A stretch of DNA of 64,000 nt from NCBI GenBank assembly GCA_002917775.1, contig KZ627161.1:1236467-1300466 (forward strand), given 5' to 3'. This DNA is from Glaciozyma antarctica PI12 (Eukaryota; Basidiomycota; Microbotryomycetes; Kriegeriales; Camptobasidiaceae). The notes under the pieces are model-generated. The model worked only from the letters and a program-made list of their open reading frames with translations, ran no database searches and had not been told where the DNA came from. Each line of letters begins with the position of its first letter. Positions within the stretch are counted from its first letter, which is position 1. Below, one piece after another: positions 44,906 through 55,212 of the stretch. The position numbers and the translations under genes are program-made.

Positions 44906-46537
44906 TCAAGTCCTCGCCTTCTTCGGCGTCGGTCCGTCGTCCGAATCGCTAATGACGAGGAACTCGGAGCCTGCGATGAAGCGTCAGCGAATAATCGAGG
45001 GAGCGAAGAGAAGGACGCACTGCTCGACTTGAGCTTGGGCTGCGAGAACTTCCGCTTGAGAGGAAGAGTCGACGATGGCCTTCGAGCGACGGGGACGTCC
45101 GAGTCGGAAGAGTCGGAGAGGACGATGCTCTGCATGGTGGAAGATCGCTCCTTCGCCTTAGCTGGGACCTGGGTCGACGAGTTGGGCTTCGAAGGGATCG
45201 ACGACGACGAGTTGGGCTTCGCGGGGGCCTGCGACGACGAGTTGGGCTTCGCGGCAAACGACATCGACGACTTCGATGGGACGTGGTTGCTTCCCCAGGT
45301 GGCGCCAGTCGAGGGGCCGCCGGCTCGAGCACCCTTCAGCATATCGACCGGTTTGACGTTGAGGAAGGGCTTCTTAGCGTCGCAGGCGTTGGAAGCCGTG
45401 GGCTTGGTAGAAGCGTCGACGCCGTTGCCCGAGAAGCTGACGCTCCCGCTCGCTGCCGCGCGCTGTGCGGAATTAGGTACGGCGGATTTGATGAACTTCT
45501 GCGGGCGCTGGTACTTCTTTGACCCGAACTTGCGGCCTTGAAGGTTGGTCCTCGCCTGCGCGTTCGACGTCGACTGGGCGGCAGGGGGGCGATGGACGAG
45601 CGGAGGGAGACCGTGGTAGCGTTGATAGATAGGATTGATACGAGGGGACGGCGGAGGAAGAGGTGGTCGTGTTGGCGATCGGAGAAAGGGCTGCGAGGGG
45701 GAGAGAAGGCCGATCAGCTGAGGTTCGGCAGCGAGGAGGTGCAGAAGACGAACCGCTGAGGTCGAGAGGCTCTGGCATCGGCGGCATCTCAGGAATGACC
45801 ACAGCAGCCTGCGGATTCGCTGCGACGAGGAGTCAGGATTATCCCAGCAGAGAGGAGGAACGAACTCACCCGCCCTCCTCGCGTCCTCCTTCTCCTTCGC
45901 CTCCTTGTCCATCCTCAGCTTCTTCTCCGCATCCTGCTTCTCGCGCGCCACCTCCCTCTCCATTTCCCTAATCTCCGCCTTCTCCTCCTGCTCCCTCATC
46001 TTCCTCGCGCGTTCCCCTGGGCGATATTTCGAAAACCCTCCATTCCTCTTCCTCTCATCCTCATCCTCCGTCGCCTTCTTCGCCCTCATCGAATCCTTCT
46101 GCTTTTCCCAATCGAAATCCTCATCATCGAGCATCATCCCCGCGCGTACCGAGTCAAGTACCCAGTCGAAGCTGAGCAACCAGACGCGATGCTCGTCCGG
46201 GTCTCGCTCGGCCTCGACGGACGCTTCGGCGTTGGCGAGGTTGGCCGCTCGGACGTTCTTGAGGACTAAGCTCGCGCCGACGGTGCCTTCTTGGCCCCAC
46301 AAGATGGGGGAGACGATAATGCGAGAGACGGCGTCGTCCGTGTAGTCTTCCGTGACGGTACTGTCGTGTAGTCCATTAGTAGCTTTCCTCCCGCGCCGCG
46401 TCTGAGAGCGCGTACCCTCCTTCCTCCTCAATAACGCTCGCGACCTTGCTCTTCGTGTAGCCCGAAATCGTCCCCAGGAGATAGAACGTCTGGCCCGCGA
46501 AGATGCCGCTCTCCTCATCGTCGTCGTCGCGTGTCAT
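44906..46537 (-). CDS. BRCT-domain protein with SUMO-interaction-like motifs
   Basis: The ATG at 46537 starts MTRDDDDEESGIFAGQTFYLL. The spliced first exons form one BRCT domain (GTISGYTKSKVASVIEEEGG, VTEDYTDDAVSRIIVS, VWLLSFDWVLDSVRAG), a phosphopeptide- or DNA-damage-related fold. A charged helical region follows (about 46.08-45.88 kb; EREVAREKQDAEKK). Next come a Pro-rich segment, a basic patch (GRKFGSKKYQRPQKFIK) and a repeat of KPNSS units (about 45.17-45.27 kb). Near the C-terminus are SIVLSDSSDSD and FLVISDSDDG, both typical SUMO-interaction motifs, then PKKART. The frame between LDLS (about 45.77 kb) and PFLRSPTRPP (about 45.70 kb) needs an intron that does not phase properly as read. 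A genome-maintenance role is inferred; no specific orthologue is claimed. Confidence 0.75.
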
Positions 46538-47083
46538 GGTGTAAGGGGAAGGTGCTGTGGGGGGTGGTGCTGTGGGGAGGAGGGCGTTAGCTGCTGAGGG
46601 AGTGAGCTCGGGACGCGAGTCCGAGTCGCGTCGAAGGCCGGGGCTAGGGGAGAGCTGCGTACCTTTCGAGAGGTCGGTCGGGGTGGCCGCACGGCGTGGT
46701 TGTGGCGGAGGAGGGCTGGGGGACGACCGAGGAGTGTGGTAGGAGGGAAACCTCTCGATGAGGTGGTGAAGTCGAAAAATAGCGCGAAGTCAAAGAAATT
46801 GCGCGGCCTCACCGCGTCCAGGCGCGGACTCTCTCTTGGAAGGAAGTCCTCGCTGGTCTCGGCAGTCTTCAGCTTGGGACCTCTCCAGTACAGCAGGTCT
46901 CGATCCAACGCGCACGAGCTGGCCCGCGCGCTCAATTCCGAGTGCATCTGCTCAGCCCTCACGTCACGTCGCGTCCTCCCAGCTCCCTCTCCAGCTCTCT
47001 CCCTATCTCCATGCCAGACGAAGCAAGCAGCAAGCGCTCCTAACCCGCTCAATTCGCACCAAACGATCCAGCAAAGAGGAACC
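46538..47083. other. Intergenic, no gene seen
   Basis: 546 nt upstream of the BRCT gene and downstream of the GEgh16-like gene, both on the minus strand. It holds the BRCT promoter and a GC-rich leader; no reading frame shows a domain. Confidence 0.5.
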
Positions 47084-48488
47084 TCAAGTCTGCTTCGCCT
47101 CGCGAACCTTGCGAACAATCCTCCCTCCCTTCCGACCTTGACGACGTCCACCGCGTCCTCCGCGACCTTTCCCCGCTAATGAACAGGCCTTAGTACGACA
47201 AGCGAAGAGGCGGGAGAAAGGACGCACTGTTGGCCGCGTTGTTGGCGCCGTTGTTCCTGCCAGCAGCGCTGTTGCCGTTCCCGTTCCTGCGCGGTTGTTG
47301 TTTCCAGCGTTGACGGCGTTGTTGTTATTGCCCGCGTTGCCTACGTTGTTGCCTGCATTACCAGCGTTGTTGTTGCCGGCGTCCTTGTTGTCCGCGACGG
47401 GGGCGGCAGCGACGACAGAAGCAGCAGGCGCGGCAGCAGCGACGTTCCCTGCAATCCATCCCACCGGTCAGCACCAGCCCTCTCAAACGGTCGAGGTGAG
47501 AGGAGCGTACCAGCGGCGTTGGCGGGAGAAGCGACGGCGAAGCACGAGCCGAAAGGACCTGCCGAGTTGACGACTTTGAGGAGGCAAGTCGCGCCGGATC
47601 CACCGGTGCAGACCGTGTTCGTATCGAGCTTGATCTCCATCGCGTTCTGGGATATACCCACATTAGCTGCTGGTTACGGAGAGCGAGAGGGAGCCGACGT
47701 ACGTTCGAGTTTACACCGCCGTCCCCGAAGTTCTTGGAGAAGCAGTAGCGCAAGCATTTCCTTCGCTTTCCTTGCGGCAGGGTGAGTCTCGCTCGGACTG
47801 CCTTGCTGCTCGGCCAAGATGCTGCGAGCGACGCGCTACGCTCGCAGCTCTTCCACCCACACCTCAGTACAAGGGTGCTGACGCCTGGCTTCCTTTCTCC
47901 CTCACAGCTTAGAATAACGCGCAGGGAATCAAGCTGAAAGAGTTTCCCGTTCCGGTGGTGTCGACGAAGGCGGTTCCAGGTCCTCCGCCATCTGTGAGAT
48001 GCACGTCAGTTTGAAAAAGGAAGCGCGAGCTGCGAAGAGCGAGCGTGCCGTTTCCGGCATTGAGCTGGACCCAAGCTGGGGAAGACCGTCGTCAGCATGG
48101 GTTAGTGAAGATAGGAATGGACTCACTCATCGCGAGAGTCGTATTCCTCCGCAGCCGCGAGACCAGCAGCTATCCCAAAGCCTCATCAGCCTCCCCCCCC
48201 CCAACGGTACACGCTCAACGAACGACGCACCAATGTTGAAGTTCCCCCTCCCACTGTTCCCACAGTCGGTGTTGTCCCGAATAGTAGCTACGTCGTCCCG
48301 AACAGGCGCAGCGACGGTAGCCACGGCGAAACCGGCGCTGGCAGCTCCGTTCGCTCCAGCTGCGAGAGTCGTCAACCTAGTTCAGTGAGTAGACGAGAGG
48401 AGCGCGCACCGATGTGGAAGATGAGACCGTGCCCGGCGACGAGGTTGAGTCCTGCGAGGAGGCAGGTGGCGAGGAGGATGCGAGTCAT
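47084..48488 (-). CDS. GEgh16-like secreted protein with Asn/Gly-rich and basic C-terminus
   Basis: The ATG at 48488 gives the signal peptide MTRILLATCLLAGLNLVAG, with cleavage predicted before HGLIFHIG. After many short introns the mature protein reads GFAVATVAAPVRDDVATIRD, NTDCGNSGRGNFNIG, WVQLNAGNGTLAL, DGGGPGTAFVDTTGTGNSFS, NFGDGGVNSN, MEIKLDTNTVCTGGSGATC and GSCFAVASP. The HG start, TIRDNTxCG core and later GGxGP block match the GEgh16/MAS (DUF3129) family, known in plant pathogens as infection-stage or appressorial secreted proteins. The last exons add an Ala-rich then Asn/Gly repeat (GNNNAGNAGNNVGNAG) and end in an Arg/Gly/Lys tail (GRGGRGGRRQGRKGGRIVRK). A role at the cell wall or substrate surface is inferred. 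Exon borders are approximate. Confidence 0.7.
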
Positions 48489-49065
48489 TTTGACGGGGTG
48501 CTGTGGGTTGAGGTTGATGAGGGATGAAAGGGAATGCGAAGTAGGACCAGCCTGGGGAGAAGGAGCAAGATGAAACGGTGAGGGGAGCACAGTCGAAGAA
48601 GAAGAGAGAGAGCCGGATCGAAAGAAGTTGGCTGTCGTGCGCAGTGCTGAGGAGGTCCACGCGAGTGTTGCCAGGCAGGAATCACGAGGCTCGAAACGCA
48701 GCAGAATAGAGTCGCTCGTCTCCTTGACAACGCCCAGCGCGGGTGAGAGGAGGGAGGAAGAGGAGTCCAGGCTGAGCGATTCGAGCGGGCGCTCTTTGGG
48801 CGCTCCCTCGACCGCGCGCGCTGAGGGACACGAGCAGAGAGGAGCTGGCTCAGGAAGCAGGTGGGTCTCCTTCAAGATGGAGGGGAAAGAAGAAGAGAAG
48901 GAGGAGACCCCTTCTCGGAGTAGTAGCGAGATCAGAGTAGCAGCTCGACGGAGGGCGGATTCGGCAGCGAGGGGGGAGAAGGAGCTCCTGCTGTTGAACG
49001 AGCGCTCCTTCAGATCCTCCAAACTTCTTCGAATCCGCCTTAGACAACGCCGCCGCCACCCCGCC
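48489..49065. promoter_or_regulatory. Divergent promoter region, GEgh16-like gene / bL32m
   Basis: 577 nt between two outward-facing start codons. Reading frames here (for example 48628-49065 on plus) are Ser/Arg/Glu-rich without domains, and I treat the stretch as shared upstream DNA. No specific element can be assigned. Confidence 0.45.
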
Positions 49066-49573
49066 ATGTCGTTTGCCCTACCAGCAGCTCGCCATCCCCT
49101 CCGATCCCTCCCTCCCCTCCCTCTCCTCATCCTTCCGCTCCTCCCTCGTCCCCTCCACCTCCGCTCTCCCCACCCTTACCCCGTTCGCCCCCATCGCCTT
49201 CACCACCCTCCCCCTCCCCGCAGCCTTCCAACTCCTCTCCCTCGCCTCCCTCTTCCCCGATTCTCTCGAGGCCCTCCGAGAACTTCTGCCGCCTTGGGTC
49301 CTGGCGGTACCGAAGAGCAAGACGTCGCATTCGAAGAAGAGTATGCGGAGCTCTGGGAAGGGATTGAAGGAGCAACAGGGTGCGTTTAGCTCGTGAGGGG
49401 AGTGAGAGGGAGCTGATGCGGTTTCTTTGTGCGCAGCTATCGTCGCGTGCCCGTCTTGTGGGACTCCGAAGAGGGCGCACCATATTTGCCATGAGTGCCA
49501 TGTTGATTTCAGGCGCGAGTACCACCAGGAGGCGAAGTTGGAGGCAGCAGAGGAGAAGAAGGCGTCGGTGTAG
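49066..49573 (+). CDS. MRPL32: Mitochondrial ribosomal protein bL32m
   Basis: Zinc-binding protein of the mitochondrial large subunit. The diagnostic part is AVPKSKTSHSKKSMRSSGKG (about 49.31-49.37 kb), then after an intron (49380-49436) IVACPSCGTPKRAHHICHEC, with the four zinc cysteines in CxxC...CxxC spacing. The tail is Lys/Glu-rich. No ATG is in frame with the AVPKSK exon. Using the ATG at 49066 (MSFALPAARHPLRSLP) plus a 76-nt intron at 49148-49223 (GTCCCC...CCCCGCAG) restores frame and gives PFQLLSLASLFPDSLEAL before AVPKSK. The N-terminus would act as presequence, though it has few Arg. In yeast the m-AAA protease matures this protein. Confidence 0.85.
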
Positions 49574-49927
49574 GGAGCTTGGGTGGAAAGATGGTGTTGC
49601 TGGATGCTGGTGGGAGATGGCTGGGTGAGCGCTGTCGTGGTCGCGCAGACTCTTTGGACGGGCCGGGCTTGGCGAGAAGGCTGTGGAGGGCGGTTTGAGG
49701 GCGGAGGTTGTGCATCGGTCAGGACCCGACGGTGCTCTGCTTCTCGTATGCTGCTCACACACCTCTGCTCGCGCACTTCTGCTCAGACAGGCCTCCGCTC
49801 GCTTGATGAGGTACTGCACCTGCTCAAAGGTTCCCGTATTGTGCGGAATTGAGGACGTCTCGCTTCATCTGCGAACACCTCACTCTTCCTGCTCACACTC
49901 CATCTCTCTTCCTCCTGCACCGAAACC

Positions 49928-50005
49928 ATGTGGCCCGCTCTCACCACCTACCTGTTCAACATCCACTCCCTCCTCATCAAGCAACACGAGCAGCAGCACT
50001 TCTAG
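49928..50005 (+). other. Short open reading frame, 25 codons, uncertain
   Basis: In the 895-nt gap between bL32m and the next gene, ATG in good context (gaaaccATG) opens MWPALTTYLFNIHSLLIKQH and stops five codons later. A pyrimidine-rich leader precedes it and a hydrophobic frame (LPILVRRFFGPFSLSLIGG) lies just downstream in the same frame beyond the stop. It could be a micropeptide, an uORF or a gene with an intron I cannot define. No family recognised. The rest of 49574-50468 shows nothing I can support. Confidence 0.25.
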
Positions 50006-50468
50006 CGCGTCCTCCCAATCCTCGTGCGAAGGTTCTTCGGCCCTTTTTCGCTCTCGCTGATCGGAGGTGAGCGTGCGAGGGTGGAGGGAGATTCAGAGAG
50101 CGCCGTGTAGAACAGGGGAAGGAGGCAAATGAGGCGGTTAAGAGGGGTGTGATGGAGAGGGGAGGGAGGGACGTTCGCTCGAGGCAGTCCCGCGTCTCTG
50201 TTCTTGCGGATTTTCGGGCACGATGCAGCAGAAACGATTCTCATATACTGTATTTATCAAGAGACTTGCTCCCGTGAGAGGAGAGAGAGCTCGAAGGTCG
50301 GAAGCTCGAGCTACTCGCTCGCTGGGAAGCTGGGGAGCGCGCTTCCTCCGCTCCACTCTCTCCCACTCCCCTCCGCCTTCGGATTCACTTCTCAACCAGA
50401 AGCTCCCTCCCTCTCCCTCCCTCTCTCCACCGCGCAACAGCAGTCCAGCGCAGCTCAAAGCGACCAGC

Positions 50469-51356
50469 ATGACGTGAGTCCCGCGCCTCCCCTCCTCCCA
50501 TCTCCCGCTGACCTTCTCATCTCTCCAACAGCTCCCTCAACCCCTCCCACTTCCCCTCCACCTCCTCCTCCCGCCTCACAGGCCAAGCGATCCACACCTC
50601 CGTCCCTCCCATCGACACCTCCCGCCGTCCCTCCTCCTCCCACCGCCCTTCCTCCTCCTCCTCCACCACCTCCTCAGATGATGATGATGACGAGCCCGAC
50701 GCCGCTGAGAGCTGGCGAGGAGGCTGGGAACGACGACAAGCTGCTAAGAGGAGCGCGAGGAGCAGGGGAAAGATCCCTGTGCCTGCTATACCCGACTTGC
50801 GGTTCGAGCAGGGGGTCTTGATGTCCATTCGGCCGTTCTTGCATCGGCCTGCTGGGCCGCCGACGAAGGAGGAGGAGGTGAAGGTGGAGGAGGGGGAGGA
50901 GACGGTGGAGGAGAAGGAGGCTGCGGCGGGAGTAGAGGCGGAGGAGACGGGGGCTATGGTGTCGTCGAACTTTATGGCCGAGGACGCGAGGAGCAAGGAG
51001 GCTAGCGAGGTGTTTCTGACGGGCTTTGAGGGAGCGGAGTGGGGCAAGATTGCCTATGTTATCTTCCGGGATCAGGTACGTTCACTTCGGAGGCAGGGGA
51101 GGAGCTACAGCTGACTGCGAGCGATGGAACAGGTCATCTATCCTCTCCTTCAGGTATGCAACGACTCGCTCGTTTGAGCAGAGTCTGCGACTGACGATTG
51201 CGCTTGTAGGGACTCGTTTGGGGCGTCGGAGGAATGTACCTCGGTGCATTCTGGGCGTGGAATCGCAAGCGCCTCGAGCTAGCGTCTCCCACTCCTCGAC
51301 CAGGAGCACGAGCAGGAGGAGGGCTACTCGCCAAGTGGGGGATCAAGCTTCGTTGA
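50469..51356 (+). CDS. DUF1770-like membrane protein (Atg43-type)
   Basis: The ATG at 50469 with a 5-nt first coding exon joins after an intron (about 50474-50530) to SLNPSHFPSTSSSRLTGQAI. A Ser/Asp-rich segment (SSDDDDDEPDAAESWRGGW) precedes a conserved core IPDLRFEQGVLMSIRPFL (about 50.79-50.84 kb). After an acidic linker comes GAEWGKIAYVIFRDQ, then across two introns VIYPLLQGLVWGVGGMYLGAFWAWN, a single membrane-spanning segment, and a short basic C-terminus ending KWGIKLR. The PDLRFEQ and RDQV..PLLQG blocks match, from memory, the fungal DUF1770 group that includes the S. pombe mitophagy receptor Atg43. An outer mitochondrial membrane location is therefore inferred. Confidence 0.65.
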
Positions 51357-51698
51357 GAAAGGTGAGCAGAGTTGTCCTCTGTGGGTGTTGTCGCGCTTGC
51401 TGATGCTCGCTCGCTCGTTCGACAGTCGTTTCGACCGCGACTGAATCCATCTTGCACCATTATTTTCCTCTGCACTCTCAGATACCCTCCTCTGCAATTA
51501 CCTTGTCAATCTAACGTCTCCAAACTCGAGTTTGCGAAGTGTCTCTGCGAGATCGTCCTCTGGGCCCGTTCGAACCCCAAATTTCGCGCGTGAAGTCGAG
51601 CCGCTGGGCGCTCTCCCTTCTCTCTCCCTCTCCGTCTCGTCACCTGCCCACTCCACACCAGAGCCGACACCTTCACAACCCACGCGAGAGGCGTTATA
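51357..51698. other. Intergenic, STM1 promoter/leader
   Basis: 342 nt between two plus-strand genes with no coding signal. The final 100 nt are pyrimidine-rich, typical of leaders of highly expressed fungal translation genes. Confidence 0.5.
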
Positions 51699-53173
51699 AT
51701 GGCCTACACTTCCCGAAACCCTTTCAGCTTGCTCGGTGCGCCAGCCATCTCTCATTCCCGCTCACACCAACTGACCACTGCTCGTCCTCCCCTCCCCGCC
51801 CTCCCCCCTCGCCTCCCCCTCCTCCTTCACCACCTCCCCACCCTCTCCACCGACTTTTTCACCACCACCTCAGACGAGTCTGACCCCGCCCCCGTCGCCG
51901 CTCCCGTCAAGAAGACCCCCGCCGTCGTCGCTGCCCCCAAGGCCGCCGTCGCCAAGGCTCCCCGCGCCGACAACGGCCGTGGTGCGCCCCGCAAGTTCTA
52001 CCAGGGCGACCGTGAGGTCAACGCTGAGGGTCCCACTGCTGGAGAGGAGTCCAAGGAGGACCGAGGTAAGATCACCTGTCACAATTTTCGTCGGCGGGTC
52101 GTGTGGGCGTATTCGGGTCGGATTGAGGCGCTCCGAAGGCGTGGAGCGGGGTGCTGGAGTTGACTAGGCATACGGGACTGGCGTACGAAAGCAGTGGCTG
52201 ACGTATGGCTCTCTGGGGATTTTTTCTTCGTTTTCTTCTGCAGCCAACGCCTTCGGCGCTCGCGGAGGAGCCCGTGGTGGACGTGGTGGAGCCCGCGGTG
52301 GACGTGGAGGAGCCAACCCCCGCTCCAACGGCGGAACCTACCTCGGAGGAGACCGCCCCCGCCGCGAGAACGGTGGAGGACGCCCCTTCGACAAGCACAG
52401 CCAGACTGCCCACAAGTGCGTTGCCCTTTCCCGTTCTCTTTGAAGCTCTCGCGCGGTTCGAGGAGCTGACTGGTTTGTTGTTGCAGGGACAGCGACAAGG
52501 CTGAGGCTCAGGGCTGGGGAGCCGACGAGGGCAAGAAGGAGCTCGAGGCTGAGGTTCTCGGAGAGGCCGACGCCAAGGTCGAGGGCGATGCCCCCGTCGC
52601 CGCCAAGAAGGCCGACGCTCCCGCCTACGGAACCCCCGTCGTCGAGGAGGAGGAGGAGGACAACACTCAGACCTACGAGGAGTACCTCGCCGAGCAGGCC
52701 GCCAAGAAGGTCCAGCGCGACCTCCCCGCCGCTCGCGTCGCCAACGAGGGCGCCGACGACTCGCAGTGGAAGGACGCCGTTGCTCTCGCTCGCAAGGGTG
52801 AGGCCGACCAGGAGTGGTTCCTAGGAACTCAGGTTCGTCCCCGTTTTGCGTCTTTGGTCGCTTCGAACGCACTTGCTGACGCTTTTCCTCTCCGCTCCTG
52901 CAGAAGACTGAGACCGCCAAGGTCAAGAAGGTCAAGGACACCAAGACCTACATCGAGATCACCGCCAACTTCAAGCCCCCTCGCCGTGATGGCCCCGCCC
53001 GCGAGGGAGGAGACCGCGGACGCGGTGGACGCGGAGGACGTGGACGCGGAGAGGGACGCGGTGGACGTGGTGGAGCTCGCGGAGAGTCTGCCCCCCGCGG
53101 CGCTGCTCCTCGCGCTCCCCGTGCCGCTGCCGTCAACGTCAACGACGCGGCTGCGTTCCCCACCCTCGCCTAA
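51699..53173 (+). CDS. STM1: Stm1/SERBP1-like ribosome-associated protein
   Basis: Ribosome preservation factor that occupies the mRNA channel of idle 80S ribosomes; also called HABP4/PAI-RBP1 family. The ATG at 51699 with first exon MAYTSRNPFSLL, spliced into DESDPAPVAAPVKK, reproduces the Stm1 N-terminal motif NPFxLLxDDE. Ala/Pro/Lys-rich sequence follows, then an RGG block ([20 protein letters not shown], about 52.26-52.31 kb), FDKHSQTAHK, a Glu-rich helix with QTYEEYLAEQAAK, and TYIEITANFKPPRRDG. A second RGG block (about 53.02-53.09 kb) precedes VNVNDAAAFPTLA. Codon bias is extreme (almost all C/G third bases), consistent with high expression. Four introns. Confidence 0.92.
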
Positions 53174-53719
53174 ATGGGCGTCGTCGAAGGTTGATGCTGG
53201 CGTTAGGACGGGGAGGTGTGCGTGAATGCGGTTGAGGTGGGTTCGCAGGAGGAGGTGTTGGTCGTCGTTTGTCTTCGTCGTCCTCTCCCTTCCTCTTTCG
53301 CCTCGCCCTTCCTCTCCTCCCTACTCCCCATCTTGCCTTCATCCTTCCTTCCCCCCATCCTCATCTTCCCCAACTACCTTGCTCTCCCTCCCACCTCTCA
53401 TCCTACTCCCATTCTCAACTACGGCACCCCATCCATGCCCCCTACTCTGTCTACCTCCCCGATATCTCTCTCTATCACAGCCGAAGGAAATCAAAACGAC
53501 TACCTGTCGATGACCACGATCTGTGCGCGCGTTTTCAGAGAGCGGCTTCGACGACCGAAACTGCAGAGAGAGACGAGAGAAGTGGAAACGCGACGTCGGG
53601 CGGCGGCTCTTCCTCCGCCCACGCCCTCGTCTCGTCCCGTCTGCTCGTCACCGCGAGACTCGTACGTGAACAGCCAGGTGCTCCGCTACACTGCGCTGAC
53701 ACGCTCTCCTCAGGCGGCG
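53174..53719. other. Intergenic, pyrimidine-rich
   Basis: 546 nt between STM1 and the F-box-like gene. A dense C/T tract (about 53280-53460) precedes an intron-like acceptor (CTCTCCTCAG) nine nt before the next ATG, so a 5' UTR intron or an unseen first exon is possible. Confidence 0.45.
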
Positions 53720-55085
53720 ATGGACGACTCGACTCCTCCAGCGCTCACCTCCTTCCCCCTCCTCGACCTCCCCGTCGAGCTTATCCAGAAGATCTGCGTC
53801 TACGTCGCACTCCAGCGTTACGACTACGCCGTCTCTCGTCGGCCCAAGCCCTCCCCTCTTCGCAGCCTCGCCTCATCTCACTCCATCCTCCACGAACTCG
53901 CCTCTCCCCTGCTGTGGCGGCGCCGCAAGACCTCGCCGTGGCTCTACGATGGCGATTTGGAAAATAGGCTGCTCCGAAATGGTCGGTACGTTGCTCTTCT
54001 AGAGCTTGACCTTACTTGGCCCGGTGTGTTGCCGCCGCCGCCGTTCTGTGAGGATCGGCACCTCCCGACGGTGGCCTCTCTCGAGCTCCGCTACAGGAGT
54101 GGCTCAAGTACCGGTCCTTCTTCCAGCATCAAGCTCGAACTTCACAACGTTACCACGCTGTACTTGCGGAACGGTCGAGGGCCCTTCCTCCCCGACTTCG
54201 ACTTCCCGCACCTCACCCGCCTCTCCCTCACCTTCTGCGGCCCCGAGTGGCTTCCCGCACTAGCGAACCTTCCCAGTGTTACCCATCTCTCCACATCCTT
54301 GACCGCCGAACATCTCCCTCTTCGACAATGGCTCACGCCCGCGACCTTAGGCCGCCTCGAGTCGTTGGTTCTCGACCTTCGTCGCCAGCTCCTCTCGCCA
54401 GTTCGCCGCGAAGCTCGAAGGCTTCAACGTTCTTGAATACTACATGCGTGGACTAGAAGTACGTTTAACTCCCTCGAAGGTGGAACGCGTCCTGACTATC
54501 GCTTCCACAGATGCCGGACTCCGCACCCCTTCGTCACCTCCAAATCACCGTTCGAAGGGAGCCTGCGAGCTTCGGCAATTCCTCTTCGCGAGACCGAATC
54601 GACCTACGCCTTCCTTCACGTCATCTGGAGGCCTTTGCGGGCGTTCAAAGCCTTGTGCTGGACGAGTGGATGATCGGGGATGCGGCGGCGGTGGGCGAGC
54701 TTGCGGAGGCCTTCCCTCGTTTGACGGCGCTCAAGTTTGGGTCTGGCACGGCGTGGAAGGATATTAAAGTGAGCATCCTTTCGCTCTCCATCCCTCTCAC
54801 GGCGCTGACCGCTTCGTGTCGTCGCAGAAGGAGCATCTCGCCGCCCTCGCGCAGTTTACGCATCTCGAGACTCTCGAATGCCCTCGATGGCTCGAGGAAG
54901 CGGGACAGAATCTCGTTGAGGAGGACGAGCTGGCGATGGAAGTTGCGCTGGCTTTGCCGACGATCAGGCTCTTCGCCGTCGTCGGGCAGCAATCCGAGGA
55001 GCAATGGCGTCGGATTGGGAGGGACGCGACTGGGATTCAGGTGGATCGGGTGACGTTCAACAATACCGATCTTGATCGCTTGTAG
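53720..55085 (+). CDS. F-box-like protein with leucine-rich region
   Basis: The ATG at 53720 gives MDDSTPPALTSFPLLDLPVE followed by LIQKICVYVALQRYDYAV, an F-box-like start. Then LRSLASSHSILHELASPLLW, LPTVASLELRY, HLTRLSLTFCG and LGRLESLVLDLRRQ follow. Downstream exons continue KLEGFNVLEYYMRGLE, LRHLQITVRREP, AGVQSLVLDEWM, FPRLTALKFGS and FTHLETLECPRW to the stop at 55085. An SCF substrate adaptor is the likely class; its target is unknown. Between LRRQ and AAKLEG (54382-54401) a 13-nt segment between two TCGCCAG copies shifts the frame and has no adequate intron around it. The gene is therefore either mis-assembled or damaged there. Unrelated in detail to the F-box-like gene at 33 kb. Confidence 0.65.
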
Positions 55086-55212
55086 CTGCAAGCCTTCGTG
55101 TTTTGGAAAGGTCTGGAGAGACTGCGTTTGCGTCCTGAGAGAGATTCGGGTGGAGTCAAATGGCCGCGCGAGTCGGCCCTCTTCCTCACTCCACGCCCTC
55201 GTCTCTTCAGCT

